Below, in pieces: positions 47,395-56,510 of a DNA stretch of 64,000 nt. Within the stretch, counting starts at the first letter, position 1, and every line of letters starts with the position of its first letter. Position numbers and translations under genes: made by a program. The notes beneath the pieces were generated by a model. It searched no databases, was not told the DNA's origin, and saw only the letters and a program-made list of their open reading frames with translations. Source of the DNA: a bacterium 0.1xD8-71 (lineage in GTDB: Bacteria > Bacillota > Clostridia > Lachnospirales > Lachnospiraceae); the NCBI GenBank assembly GCA_003612405.1, contig RAYR01000003.1:1-64000 (forward strand), given 5' to 3'.

Positions 47395-48286
47395 ACGAAG
47401 GAACAGGGAAGCTTTTGCAGAGCACAGCTATTGGCAATCCTATTCAGACATGATGGCGGCGCTTCTGTTGATTTTTATTCTGATGATAGCGATTACCCTT
47501 GCCATATACAGACAGAAAACGGATGATCTGGATAAGACAAGGCGGGAGCTCAGCACGGCACAGAGTGAACTGGATGCGACAATAGCGGATCTGGAGAAGT
47601 CCAATGAGGATCTGGCTTCTTCTCTGGCACAGTTGCAGCAGGCTTACGATCAGGCAGCACTGACACAGGAAGAACTGAACAATGCCTATCTGGAGATAGA
47701 AAACGCCAGACAGGAACTGACGACGACAAAACAGGAATTACAGGACATTGTGGGGATTCGTACAGATATTATCGGGGCGTTGCAGTCTGCGTTCAGTAAT
47801 TCCACGATGAAGGTGGATGCCCAGACAGGATCCATTACGTTTTCTTCAGATGTGCTTTTCCGTTATAACAGTTCTTTACTGACAGCGGACAGCAGGGACA
47901 CATTGCAAAACGTTATTCCCACATATCTGGATGTACTGCTTCAGGATCAGTTCCGCGATTATATTGCGGAAATCATTATTGAGGGACACACGGATACGGA
48001 CGGCGGTTACCAGAGCAACATGGAATTGTCTTACGAGCGTGCCAAGGCCGTGGCAGACTTCTGCCTGGACAAGAGAAACGGGCTTAGCGAGACAGAGATT
48101 GAACAGCTGCAAAAGATTCTTACCGTTAACGGAAAATCATGGAGCAATCCCATCTATCAGAAGGATGCTTTCGGTAACTCGACGGATGAGGTGGATATGC
48201 CGGCCTCCAGAAGGGTGGAGATTAAGTTCCGGTTGAAAGAAGATGAAATGATAGAGAAGATGGCAGGGATTCTGGAACAGGAGTAG
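47384..48286 (+). CDS. ZorB/MotB-like OmpA-domain stator partner
   Basis: 300 residues. A single N-terminal helix carries the expected ion-binding Asp22 (SYSDMMAALLLIFILMIAI). A heptad-type coiled coil follows (about residues 45-125, with repeated Leu/Glu spacing), then a C-terminal OmpA/MotB peptidoglycan-binding domain (IIEGHTDTDGGYQSNMELSYERAKAV, and ASRRVEIKF). The long coiled coil between helix and wall domain is larger than in typical MotB. Start overlaps the partner gene, so the two are co-translated. It ends 19 bp before the GH120 gene. Confidence 0.88.
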   Translation: MKNRRRNREAFAEHSYWQSYSDMMAALLLIFILMIAITLAIYRQKTDDLDKTRRELSTAQSELDATIADLEKSNEDLASSLAQLQQAYDQAALTQEELNNAYLEIENARQELTTTKQELQDIVGIRTDIIGALQSAFSNSTMKVDAQTGSITFSSDVLFRYNSSLLTADSRDTLQNVIPTYLDVLLQDQFRDYIAEIIIEGHTDTDGGYQSNMELSYERAKAVADFCLDKRNGLSETEIEQLQKILTVNGKSWSNPIYQKDAFGNSTDEVDMPASRRVEIKFRLKEDEMIEKMAGILEQE

Positions 48287-48305
48287 GAATTAAGGAGGAT
48301 AACAG

Positions 48306-50309
48306 ATGAAATATTACGTCAATATTAGTGCGGCACAAGACGGTGATGGCAGCAAAGAGAACCCTTTTCGGCGGATTCAGGAAGCGGCGGATAAGGCTAT
48401 GCCTGGTGATGAGGTAATTGTCGCACCGGGAATTTACAGGGAAGCGGTAAGTCCTGTAAATGGAGGCAGGGAAGACGCCAGGATTGTTTATCGTTCGGAA
48501 GTGGAGCGTGCGGCCGTGATTACGGGAGCGGAACCCGTAAAAGAATGGGAAGCCTGTGAAGGGACTGTGTGGAAAGCGAAAATTTCCAACAAGGTGTTTG
48601 GTGATTATAATCCTTATACCACATTGATATATGGGGACTGGTTCGTGGCTTCGATGATTGCGCATACAGGGGATGTATATTTAAATGGCAAGTCCATGTA
48701 TGAGGTCACAGAATATGACAAAGTCCTGCACCCGGAGAAGAGCAGGGCATCCTGGGATCCGGAGTTTTCTGTTTATGTATGGTATACAGTTCAGGATCAA
48801 AAGGCAGATGAGACGATTTTCTATGCCAATTTCCAGGGCAGGAATCCCAATGAAGAAAATGTGGAGATCAGTGTTAGGAGAAACTGTTTTTATCCGGAAA
48901 AAGAAGGTGTGGGATACATTACCCTGTCGGGCTTTACGGTGAGACAGGCGGCAACCCAGTGGGCTCCGCCAACGGCTTATCAGGAAGGAATGATAGGCCC
49001 TCATTGGTCGAAGGGCTGGATCATTGAGGACTGTGAAATCTACGAGGCGAAATGCTCCGGCATTTCTCTGGGGAAATATTTGCAGCCGGAAAACGATAAT
49101 AAGTGGTCTAAATGGAAATACAAGGATGGAACACAGACAGAGCGGGACTGCATCTGCCAGGCGCAGCGGGAAGGATGGAGCAAAGAGAACATAGGCTCTC
49201 ATATTGTTAGAAGATGCAATATTCACGATTGTGGACAGACGGGAATTGTGGGGCATATGGGCGGTGTATTTTCTGTCATAGAGGATAATGAGATTCATCA
49301 TATCAATAATAAGCAGAATTTATGCGGCGCCGAAATCGGAGGCATTAAAATGCATGCGGCGATTGATGTCATTATACGCCGTAATCAGATTTATCATTGT
49401 ACTCGTGGTTTATGGCTTGACTGGCAGGCACAGGGAACCAGGGTGACAGGGAACCTGTTCTTTGATAACTGTCTGCCGGAAGAATATAATCATGTGGAGG
49501 GGAATGAAGTCGGAGAAGATATTTTCATCGAGGTATCTCATGGCCCTACACTGATTGACCATAATGTGCTTCTGTCGGACTGTGCGTTGAAACTTCCCAC
49601 GCAGGGTGTTGCGGTGGTACATAATCTGATTGCCGGTTCTTTGACGGCAGTAGGCCGCGGCGTCTTAAATGGTACGCTTACCAGATCAGCACCGCGTTAT
49701 ACACCTTACCATGTGCCGCATAGCACGGAGCTTGCAGGGTTTATGACAATTCTCCATGGGGATATGAGGTTTTACAATAATATTTTCATGCAGAAGGAAA
49801 TGCGTCCGGCTTTGAAGCAGATGATGGATGCCATGAAGGATGATGAATGGACGGATGGAAACCTGATTGCAGGCACGATTCCTTACGAGGAATATCCGAC
49901 GCTGGAAGAATACCAGGAGCAGTTTGAAGGTTATTGCGGGATGGGATCGGCGCCCAGCGACAGATATTATAATCCGCTTCCTGTGTGGGCGGAAGGGAAT
50001 GTGTATTTTAATGGCGCCAGGCCTATGTCGAAAGAAAAGGCATTTGTGGATGAAACAAACAAAGTATCTGTCAGTGTGGAACAAACGGAGGAAGGCTTTT
50101 TCTTAAAGACCAATCTGTATGATTATATGCCGGAAACGCAGAATAAAGTTATCACCACGGATGTACTTGGCATGGCATTTGAACCGGAGCAGAAGTTTGA
50201 GAATCCGGATGGCTCTCCTATTGTGTTCAGTGAAGATTATTATGGAAAAGCACATGGGGAATTCCCGGTTGCAGGTCCATTTGCACAGCCGGGTATGTTG
50301 AAAGTCTGA
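48306..50309 (+). CDS. GH120-type beta-xylosidase
   Basis: 667 residues of right-handed parallel beta-helix with no signal peptide, so cytoplasmic. It closely follows the GH120 xylosidase XylC of Thermoanaerobacterium as I remember it: FGDYNPYTTLIYGDW, AATQWAPPTAY, GPHWSKGWIIED, SHIVRRCNIHDCGQTGIVGHMGG. The two XylC catalytic residues are matched by Asp372 (GLWLDWQAQGT) and Glu409 (FIEVSHGP); a ~14-residue insert separates them more than in XylC. Likely role: release of xylose from imported xylo-oligosaccharides. GGAGG precedes the ATG. The gene follows an unrelated stator pair by 19 bp. Confidence 0.85.
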   Translation: MKYYVNISAAQDGDGSKENPFRRIQEAADKAMPGDEVIVAPGIYREAVSPVNGGREDARIVYRSEVERAAVITGAEPVKEWEACEGTVWKAKISNKVFGDYNPYTTLIYGDWFVASMIAHTGDVYLNGKSMYEVTEYDKVLHPEKSRASWDPEFSVYVWYTVQDQKADETIFYANFQGRNPNEENVEISVRRNCFYPEKEGVGYITLSGFTVRQAATQWAPPTAYQEGMIGPHWSKGWIIEDCEIYEAKCSGISLGKYLQPENDNKWSKWKYKDGTQTERDCICQAQREGWSKENIGSHIVRRCNIHDCGQTGIVGHMGGVFSVIEDNEIHHINNKQNLCGAEIGGIKMHAAIDVIIRRNQIYHCTRGLWLDWQAQGTRVTGNLFFDNCLPEEYNHVEGNEVGEDIFIEVSHGPTLIDHNVLLSDCALKLPTQGVAVVHNLIAGSLTAVGRGVLNGTLTRSAPRYTPYHVPHSTELAGFMTILHGDMRFYNNIFMQKEMRPALKQMMDAMKDDEWTDGNLIAGTIPYEEYPTLEEYQEQFEGYCGMGSAPSDRYYNPLPVWAEGNVYFNGARPMSKEKAFVDETNKVSVSVEQTEEGFFLKTNLYDYMPETQNKVITTDVLGMAFEPEQKFENPDGSPIVFSEDYYGKAHGEFPVAGPFAQPGMLKV

Positions 50310-50354
50310 TATCTGTATAAAATATTATATGAAAATATAAAGGAGGCATTATCG

Positions 50355-50492
50355 ATGGGGACAATTATCGTATTAGCTCTCGTGGCTGGTGCGGTGGTAC
50401 TTGCGGTCAGGAGCATGATCAAAGCCAAAAAGGCAGGCAAATCGCTCCAGTGTGGTGGAGATTGCAGTCGATGCGGCGGATGCCGGGAATGA
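50355..50492 (+). CDS. FeoB-associated Cys-rich membrane protein-like peptide
   Basis: A 45-residue protein: one N-terminal membrane helix (IIVLALVAGAVVLAV), a basic stretch (SMIKAKKAGKS), and a tail with four cysteines, CGGDCSRCGGC. This is the shape of FeoB-associated Cys-rich proteins, thought to help iron uptake. The start has AGGAGG upstream. No FeoA or FeoB gene is nearby. A strong hairpin terminator follows at 50545. Confidence 0.85.
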   Translation: MGTIIVLALVAGAVVLAVRSMIKAKKAGKSLQCGGDCSRCGGCRE

Positions 50493-50544
50493 GGCATACG
50501 CATTACCACTGATTTTTCATTATAATAAATGTTCCTGTTTTTTA

Positions 50545-50584
50545 AAAGAACCTCTGCTGTGCTCTTGCATGGCAGAGGTTCTTT
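50545..50584 (+). terminator. Terminator after the Cys-rich peptide
   Basis: AAAGAACCTCTGC (50545-50557) and GCAGAGGTTCTTT (50572-50584) form a 13-bp perfect stem. A T-run lies a little downstream. Confidence 0.8.
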
Positions 50585-50692
50585 GTCAGAATTGCTATTT
50601 TTTTGAAGGTTTTCTATTTTTCCTAAGTATACGAAGAGATGGTTTGAAGGTATGATAACAAACAAAAGAAACAATTGGATGGAGGAAAATAA

Positions 50693-51349
50693 ATGGGAAA
50701 TTTATTCAATATTAACAGTGTTCTTTATCGGATACTTGCGAAGATAGGAAACCTGGTAATTTTAAATCTTCTTTTTCTTATTTGTTCCTTGCCGGTAGTT
50801 ACCATCGGAGCATCAAGTACGGCATTGTATACAGTTACGTTGAAAATGGCAAAAGATCGGGAAAATTATATTGTAAAAGATTTTTTATATGCTTTTAAAA
50901 AAAATTTCAGACAATCTACGATTATATGGGTGCTTTTGCTGTTTCTGGCGATTATCCTGCTTGTAGATGCCAATCTTTGCAATGCACTGGCAGGACCGGG
51001 GATTATTGTTCTGGCTGTCCTTATACGAATTTTTATGCTTATCTGGATTATGATTTTTACCTATGTATTTCCGGTTCTGGCAAAATTTAACAATACGGTC
51101 AAAGCTACGATGAAAAATGCGTTTGTAATGTCGGGTGTGCATTTATTTACCACAGTAGTAACAGTAGGAATGAACTGCCTTCCCTTTGCATTTCTGTATT
51201 TTTCTGAGAAAAATCTGATTTATATTGTTGGAATTTATACCGGAATAGGGTTTGCTGGAATTGCCTATCTCAACTCAACTTTGTTGAATCGTGTGTTCCA
51301 GAGATATATGGATGATATGGATGAGGAGGAGTCATTATGGGAACCATAA
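50693..51349 (+). CDS. YesL-like (DUF624) membrane protein
   Basis: 218 residues with five predicted helices. The start (NINSVLYRILAKIGNLVILNLLFLICSLPVVTIGAS is the characteristic region, given here by feature: Leu-rich helix then SLPVVTIGASSTALY) fits the DUF624/YesL family. These proteins accompany YesM/N- or YesS-type regulators and carbohydrate ABC importers, but their role is unknown. It is the first gene of the large uptake locus, overlapping the MFS gene by 13 bp. GGAGG precedes the ATG. Confidence 0.85.
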   Translation: MGNLFNINSVLYRILAKIGNLVILNLLFLICSLPVVTIGASSTALYTVTLKMAKDRENYIVKDFLYAFKKNFRQSTIIWVLLLFLAIILLVDANLCNALAGPGIIVLAVLIRIFMLIWIMIFTYVFPVLAKFNNTVKATMKNAFVMSGVHLFTTVVTVGMNCLPFAFLYFSEKNLIYIVGIYTGIGFAGIAYLNSTLLNRVFQRYMDDMDEEESLWEP

Positions 51350-52746
51350 AACTTCGGATTCAGTTTTTGATAGGAAAGTTACGGCGGATTTTCTTTATGG
51401 CATTGCCGGAAAATGAAAAAGATTATCAAAAGAGCAGAAAACTGTACATTGTGAGTGATACGGCTTCCCAGATGTTATCCGGTTTTGCGGGTGGAGTGTT
51501 TCTGGTAACTTTGATGTCTTCTGTGGGGATAACCGAGGGAAATATTGGAATTATTCTGTCAATGGGAGAATTATCATCATTTTTCCAATTGATCACCATG
51601 AATTATATACAACATCTATTGAAGTTTAAGTTGTTCATATGTATGGCAACTCTGCAAAAGGTATGGTTTGCCTTTATCTACTTTATTCCTTTTTTTTCAT
51701 GGCCCAATTCCATAAAGGCAGTTGTTTTAATGTTATGTTATTTTACCGCCAATATTTGTATACGGCTAGGTACACCTCCTACGAATGATTGGCTGGCAGA
51801 TTTGGTTCCATCGAATGTCAGAGGCAGGTTTTTTGCAAGAAAAGAAGGCATTGCTGTGTTTTTCTCCGTTCTGGTATCCCTGATTATGGGGATTATGCTG
51901 GATTATTACAAAAATACCAGATTATTGCAGGGCTTTGTTATTACCGGAACTGTCATTTTATTCCTGGCTATTGTGAATGTGGTTTCTATTATTATGATGA
52001 AGGAGCCCAAAACAGGACCTTTAAATGAACAGGGAAAAGAAATTCATGGCAGACTGGCAAAAAGGCTGGTACAGGAACAAATAGAAAAATGCAGCGTTTT
52101 TGAGGAGCTCAAACAAGCATTTCACGATGTTTCCTTTTTAAAGATTCTTATATTGAATTGTATGTGGATGACAGCATATTTTGTTGCCATGCCCTTTAAT
52201 TTTAGTTATCAGTTAAATGAACTGAAGCTCTCCTATACATATATTACTGTCATTGGCTTTGGATGCAGCCTGCTGCGTATCTTTATCACGCCAACTGTGG
52301 GAAAAGAAGCTGACAAGGCGGGCATGGCGAAAACTGTGGAAAGAGGAATGATACTGGTTGCAATTCACTATTTGGTCATGGTTTTTGCGAAAGCATCCAA
52401 TGGATATATCACATATACACTTGCCACTATTTTCTCCTGTTGTGCATGGGCATATACAGGAATTGGCTTTTTAGGGATTCAGTTAGAGTTTTTTGATAAA
52501 GAAAAAAGAGTGTTGTTGTTTTCTTTGTTCTCTGCAATCTCAGGTCTCTATGGTTTTCTGGTATCCTTTGTTACTGGAAAATTATTGGACTGGATTCAGA
52601 AAAAGGATATTTTCATAGGAAATGTACCGATATGTGCACAACAAATAACAAATTTCATGGGTTTTTGTGCAACGGTGGGAATCATTCTTTATATCAGAAC
52701 GATGCTGGAAAAGAAAGATTTCAGAACCCCATTACAAAAATTTTAA
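51337..52746 (+). CDS. MFS transporter
   Basis: 469 residues with 12 predicted helices and an MFS-like loop (VPSNVRGRFFARKEG after helix 4-5). A hydrophilic N-terminus of about 45 residues precedes the first helix, and a longer central loop separates the halves. Members of this type transport sugars, oligosaccharides or related products. It is translationally coupled to the DUF624 gene, GAGGAGG upstream. An exporter for a pathway product or a second importer are both possible. Confidence 0.85.
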   Translation: MGTIKLRIQFLIGKLRRIFFMALPENEKDYQKSRKLYIVSDTASQMLSGFAGGVFLVTLMSSVGITEGNIGIILSMGELSSFFQLITMNYIQHLLKFKLFICMATLQKVWFAFIYFIPFFSWPNSIKAVVLMLCYFTANICIRLGTPPTNDWLADLVPSNVRGRFFARKEGIAVFFSVLVSLIMGIMLDYYKNTRLLQGFVITGTVILFLAIVNVVSIIMMKEPKTGPLNEQGKEIHGRLAKRLVQEQIEKCSVFEELKQAFHDVSFLKILILNCMWMTAYFVAMPFNFSYQLNELKLSYTYITVIGFGCSLLRIFITPTVGKEADKAGMAKTVERGMILVAIHYLVMVFAKASNGYITYTLATIFSCCAWAYTGIGFLGIQLEFFDKEKRVLLFSLFSAISGLYGFLVSFVTGKLLDWIQKKDIFIGNVPICAQQITNFMGFCATVGIILYIRTMLEKKDFRTPLQKF

Positions 52747-52879
52747 AAATTTTCACATTTTTCAAAGAACATTTTGTAACCAGATTCTTAAATTTTAAAG
52801 ATTTCTTCCAATTCTGTTTGGTTCACAAGATGACTGTACTTACGGATAATAGACTTATCAAGTGCAGGAGGTGAAAAAA

Positions 52880-53848
52880 GTGTCACAAGCCATAAAGAAG
52901 GTTACAAAACCACAAAAAAGAGTAAGTTTTCTGTCTGACATAAAAAGAAACAATTTCTCTTATATGATTGCACTTCCGGCAATTATATATATGTTTATCT
53001 TCAGTTATATGGCGTATCCATACTTACTGTTGGCATTTCAGAGGTATGATTATCGGAACAATACAATCAAGGATATCATTTTTCATGGAAATTGGGTTGG
53101 ATTAGATAATTTCAAATTTTTCTTTTCCTCACAGAATGTATTCAGAGTTACCTATAATACACTTTTCCTAAATATTTTATTTATTATTACCGGAACTGTA
53201 ATGTCTGTATTATTGGCGCTACTCTTAAACGAATTAAGATGCAAATGGTTTATTAAATCTACACAGTCTATTATGTTGTTTCCGAATTACATTTCCTGGA
53301 TTATGGTAAGTTATATTTTATTAAGTCTGTTTTCTACTGAATATGGTATTGCAAATCAGATGCTGACAGCACTGGGAAAAAATCCGGTTAACTGGTATGC
53401 GGAGCCTAAGATCTGGCCGGCAATCCTCGTTATTATGAGAATATGGAAAGGGGCAGGAATGAATGCGATTATCTATCTTGCTGCGATAACAGGTATGGAT
53501 TCCTCCTTAAATGAGGCTGCGGCAATTGATGGTGCAAACCGCTTTCAGATTATGACAAAAATAACATTACCCCTTATTACACCAACCATTGTGGTTATGA
53601 CACTTCTTTCTTTAGGGAAAATTATGTATGGCGATTTTGGAATGATTTATGCGCTGGTTGGTGATAATGGTTTGTTATATTCCACAACAGATATTATTGA
53701 TACTTATGTGTTCAGAGCCCTGCGTCAGGTTGGAGATGTTTCCCAATCAACAGCGATTGGTTTATTTCAGTCTGTCATTGGTTTTGTTATGGTATATGGT
53801 TCTAACTGGCTTGCACGCAAGTTTTATCCGGATGGAGCTTTATATTAG
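52880..53848 (+). CDS. Sugar ABC transporter permease (LplB type)
   Basis: 322 residues from GTG 52880 (AGGAGG upstream); the frame's earlier GTG at 52862 lacks a site. Six membrane helices, N-terminal cytoplasmic tail, and the EAA loop EAAAIDGANRFQIMTKITLPLI that contacts the ATPase. This is the first of two inner-membrane permeases of a type-1 carbohydrate importer. No ATP-binding protein is encoded nearby; such systems usually share an MsmX/UgpC-like ATPase encoded elsewhere. Confidence 0.93.
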   Translation: MSQAIKKVTKPQKRVSFLSDIKRNNFSYMIALPAIIYMFIFSYMAYPYLLLAFQRYDYRNNTIKDIIFHGNWVGLDNFKFFFSSQNVFRVTYNTLFLNILFIITGTVMSVLLALLLNELRCKWFIKSTQSIMLFPNYISWIMVSYILLSLFSTEYGIANQMLTALGKNPVNWYAEPKIWPAILVIMRIWKGAGMNAIIYLAAITGMDSSLNEAAAIDGANRFQIMTKITLPLITPTIVVMTLLSLGKIMYGDFGMIYALVGDNGLLYSTTDIIDTYVFRALRQVGDVSQSTAIGLFQSVIGFVMVYGSNWLARKFYPDGALY

Positions 53849-53859
53849 GAGGTGACAAC

Positions 53860-54732
53860 ATGAAAAAATATTCCTGGGCGAATTTCTTTATTGGTTTGTT
53901 TATCTTACTTTTTACGCTTGTATGTTTTTTGCCAATGCTATTGACAGTCATTGTTTCTTTTACTGATGAAATGACCATTATGCAGAATGGATACAGTTTT
54001 TTTCCGGAAAAGTGGTCTTTATACGCATATAGCTTAATCTTTAAAGGAGGCTCCAGTGTAGTACGAGGTTATATGGTTTCTGTTGTTGTTACTGTTATAG
54101 GTACAGTATTGGCAATTGTGATTACAGGTCTGACGGGATATACATTGGCAAATAAAAATGTTTATTACAGAGGGGCGTTGGGGCTTTATTTCTTTATCCC
54201 CATGGTGTTTGGTTCCGGTATTGTACCGTGGTATTTGATTTGTACAGCATTACACCTTCGTAACAATATTTTTGCGCTGATTGTACCGAATCTGCTGTTC
54301 AATGTGTTTAATATGTTTTTGGTACGAAACTTTATGAGCGGGCTTCCGGATTCGCTTCGAGAGTCAGCTACTATAGATGGTGCCAATGATATGATTATTG
54401 CCCTGAAGATTTATTTTCCGTTAGCACTTCCCGTTTTGGCAACGGTTGGTTTATTTTACGCATTGGGATATTGGAATGACTGGTGGAATGCAATTATGCT
54501 GGTAGAGGATAAAAACCTTTATCCTGTGCAGTACCTGCTTTTACAGTTGAAATCACAGATTAGTATGATTCGGGATTTGCAGCTTGCAAGCGGAGCAGCA
54601 ATTCAGACACCGCCTTCAGAATCTTTAAAGATGGCAACAAGTGTAATTACAGTAGGACCAATTGTACTGCTTTATCCATTTCTTCAGAAATATTATGTAA
54701 AAGGTATGGTTGTAGGGTCCGTAAAGGGCTAA
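53860..54732 (+). CDS. Sugar ABC transporter permease (YtcP type)
   Basis: 290 residues with six helices. The EAA loop reads ESATIDGANDMIIALKIYFPLALPVLATVG. The C-terminus MVVGSVKG is typical of YtcP-like permeases. It pairs with the LplB-type permease 11 bp upstream and the binding protein downstream, forming the membrane part of one glycoside importer. AGGAGG lies upstream. Confidence 0.93.
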   Translation: MKKYSWANFFIGLFILLFTLVCFLPMLLTVIVSFTDEMTIMQNGYSFFPEKWSLYAYSLIFKGGSSVVRGYMVSVVVTVIGTVLAIVITGLTGYTLANKNVYYRGALGLYFFIPMVFGSGIVPWYLICTALHLRNNIFALIVPNLLFNVFNMFLVRNFMSGLPDSLRESATIDGANDMIIALKIYFPLALPVLATVGLFYALGYWNDWWNAIMLVEDKNLYPVQYLLLQLKSQISMIRDLQLASGAAIQTPPSESLKMATSVITVGPIVLLYPFLQKYYVKGMVVGSVKG

Positions 54733-54761
54733 CACTAAATATTTTAACAGGAGGAAAAATA

Positions 54762-56312
54762 ATGAAAAAGACAACAAAGAGGATGGCAGCAATTATAATG
54801 ACATTTGCGATGATGGCAACATTATTTGCTGGCTGTGGAAAAGGAGAAAATGCAACAACAGCGGCTGGTGAGACTCCGGCAGCTGACAGTTCTGTAGAGA
54901 ACACCGGAGCAGCCACGGAAGAAACAGTTGAATGTCTGTATGTGGTTCCCGGGGATGAGCCGTCTGACCTTGAGGCCGGACTTGCAGCTATTAATGCCAA
55001 GATGGCGGAGGATGGTGTGGGAGTGACCATAAAACTCCAGTATATTCCATGGGATGCGTGGGATCAGAAAATCAATTTGATGCTCTCCACAGGCGAAAAA
55101 TTTGATTTGTTCCAGGTTATGAATGACCGTGTTTCTCTGGCAAACTATGCTTCGCGTGGTGCACTGGCTGATATTTCAGAAGAGATGCAATTGTACGGTG
55201 AAAACATTTTAAAGGTAAATCCTGAAATTATGATGAAATCAGGGCAGGTAAAAGGTGTGCAGTATGCAATTCCTGCATACTGGGTTGAAAGTGCTATTGA
55301 TCCTGAAATCTTTATCAGAAAAGATATTATGGAGAAATACGGAATTACAGAAGTTCCTACTACCTGGGAAGAACTTACTACAGCATATGAAACTGTTATG
55401 AAAAATTGGGAAGGCGCTCAGAAGCCACATCTCTTGATGACTGGAAATAATACATCAAGATTTGCCTATGCAGCAAAAACTTATGATGAATGGCCATTTG
55501 TAATTTATGACAGAGTTTTTTATGTAGATCAAGAGGGTAATGTAGAAAATTATTTTGCAACAGAAGTATTTAAACAGGATTGTGAACATGCAAGAGAGTG
55601 GTATGAAAAAGGGCTCATCAACCCGGATGTAATGACTGTTACAAGCGAGCAGACAGATGCACGTAATCAGGCCGGTAACTACTTCCTTGGAGCCTCCTCG
55701 AATATCGATACATTAAAACAGAACTATCCTGATATTGATGTAGATGATTGGATCAGAGTAGAACTTGCTCCGGACAAACCGGATATAAGACCTTATGGTA
55801 CAAGAAATATGAACGCAGTTCCTCTCTCCAGTGAACATCCGGAAGCAGCTGTTAAATTTGTAAACTGGGTATATGCAAGTCAGGAAAATTATGACTTGTT
55901 CATGTACGGCAGAGAAGGCATTGATTATGAGAAGGAAGAGCCTCATAACAGAATTGATATTATTAATGAGACCAATTTCCCGGGATATTATTTCAGCGAT
56001 TGGATGATGGGAAATGTAAATTACCTGCGTCCTACAACAGCGGGTCCTACTGAATATAATGAACGTTTATATACGGTAAATGAAAATGCAGTAGAAGGTT
56101 ATGCAGCGCAGTTTACCTTTGATGCTACACCTGTTCAGACAGAATATGCAGATGTGATGACTGTTATTTCCGAGTATATCAATCCGATGGCCTGTGGTGT
56201 GAAGGATTACGAGTCCAATATCGATGCGGCATTGGAACAGTTGGACAAAGCAGGTGTTTCAAAGCTAATTGAAGAATACAAGAGACAGCTTGAGGAAAGC
56301 AAAAATAATTAA
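54762..56312 (+). CDS. Extracellular sugar-binding lipoprotein
   Basis: 516 residues. Lipoprotein signal with lipobox LFAGC (Cys at about residue 25), a short Ala/Thr-rich linker, then a type-1 solute-binding protein of the large LplA class (IPWDAWDQKINLMLSTGEKFDL, VPTTWEEL...AY, and a C-terminal GGVKDYE-like linker). The ligand is unknown but should be an oligosaccharide or glycoside. Directly follows the two permeases, AGGAGG upstream; a terminator follows, so the sensor gene downstream is probably separate. Confidence 0.92.
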   Translation: MKKTTKRMAAIIMTFAMMATLFAGCGKGENATTAAGETPAADSSVENTGAATEETVECLYVVPGDEPSDLEAGLAAINAKMAEDGVGVTIKLQYIPWDAWDQKINLMLSTGEKFDLFQVMNDRVSLANYASRGALADISEEMQLYGENILKVNPEIMMKSGQVKGVQYAIPAYWVESAIDPEIFIRKDIMEKYGITEVPTTWEELTTAYETVMKNWEGAQKPHLLMTGNNTSRFAYAAKTYDEWPFVIYDRVFYVDQEGNVENYFATEVFKQDCEHAREWYEKGLINPDVMTVTSEQTDARNQAGNYFLGASSNIDTLKQNYPDIDVDDWIRVELAPDKPDIRPYGTRNMNAVPLSSEHPEAAVKFVNWVYASQENYDLFMYGREGIDYEKEEPHNRIDIINETNFPGYYFSDWMMGNVNYLRPTTAGPTEYNERLYTVNENAVEGYAAQFTFDATPVQTEYADVMTVISEYINPMACGVKDYESNIDAALEQLDKAGVSKLIEEYKRQLEESKNN

Positions 56313-56328
56313 ATTATAATTCTTAGGA

Positions 56329-56371
56329 AGCTGCTGTCGAACCAGGTGTTAGTTTGACAGCAGCCTTTTTT
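56329..56371 (+). terminator. Terminator after the ABC importer genes
   Basis: GCTGCTGTC (56330-56338) and GACAGCAGC (56356-56364) pair exactly, followed by a run of T. It separates the importer from the AraC sensor gene. Confidence 0.85.
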
Positions 56372-56510
56372 GACGGTGAATGGAATGTGCGGTTACTGGT
56401 TTGAGGGGGAAGAACAAACAGGCTGATACCTCAAAGTTTGATAGAGCAGTAGTTGGATAATTTCTATGGAACGAAAGGGTATAATAACAAATGACAAGGA
56501 GAAACACATA

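Noticed and set aside
46231-48286. Complete Zorya anti-phage system
   Set aside because: Only ZorA/B-like genes are present; the next genes are a GH120 enzyme and a Cys-rich peptide, with no ZorC, ZorD or ZorE.
52862-52880. Upstream GTG start for the LplB-type permease
   Set aside because: The GTG at 52880 has AGGAGG at the right distance; the earlier GTG has none.
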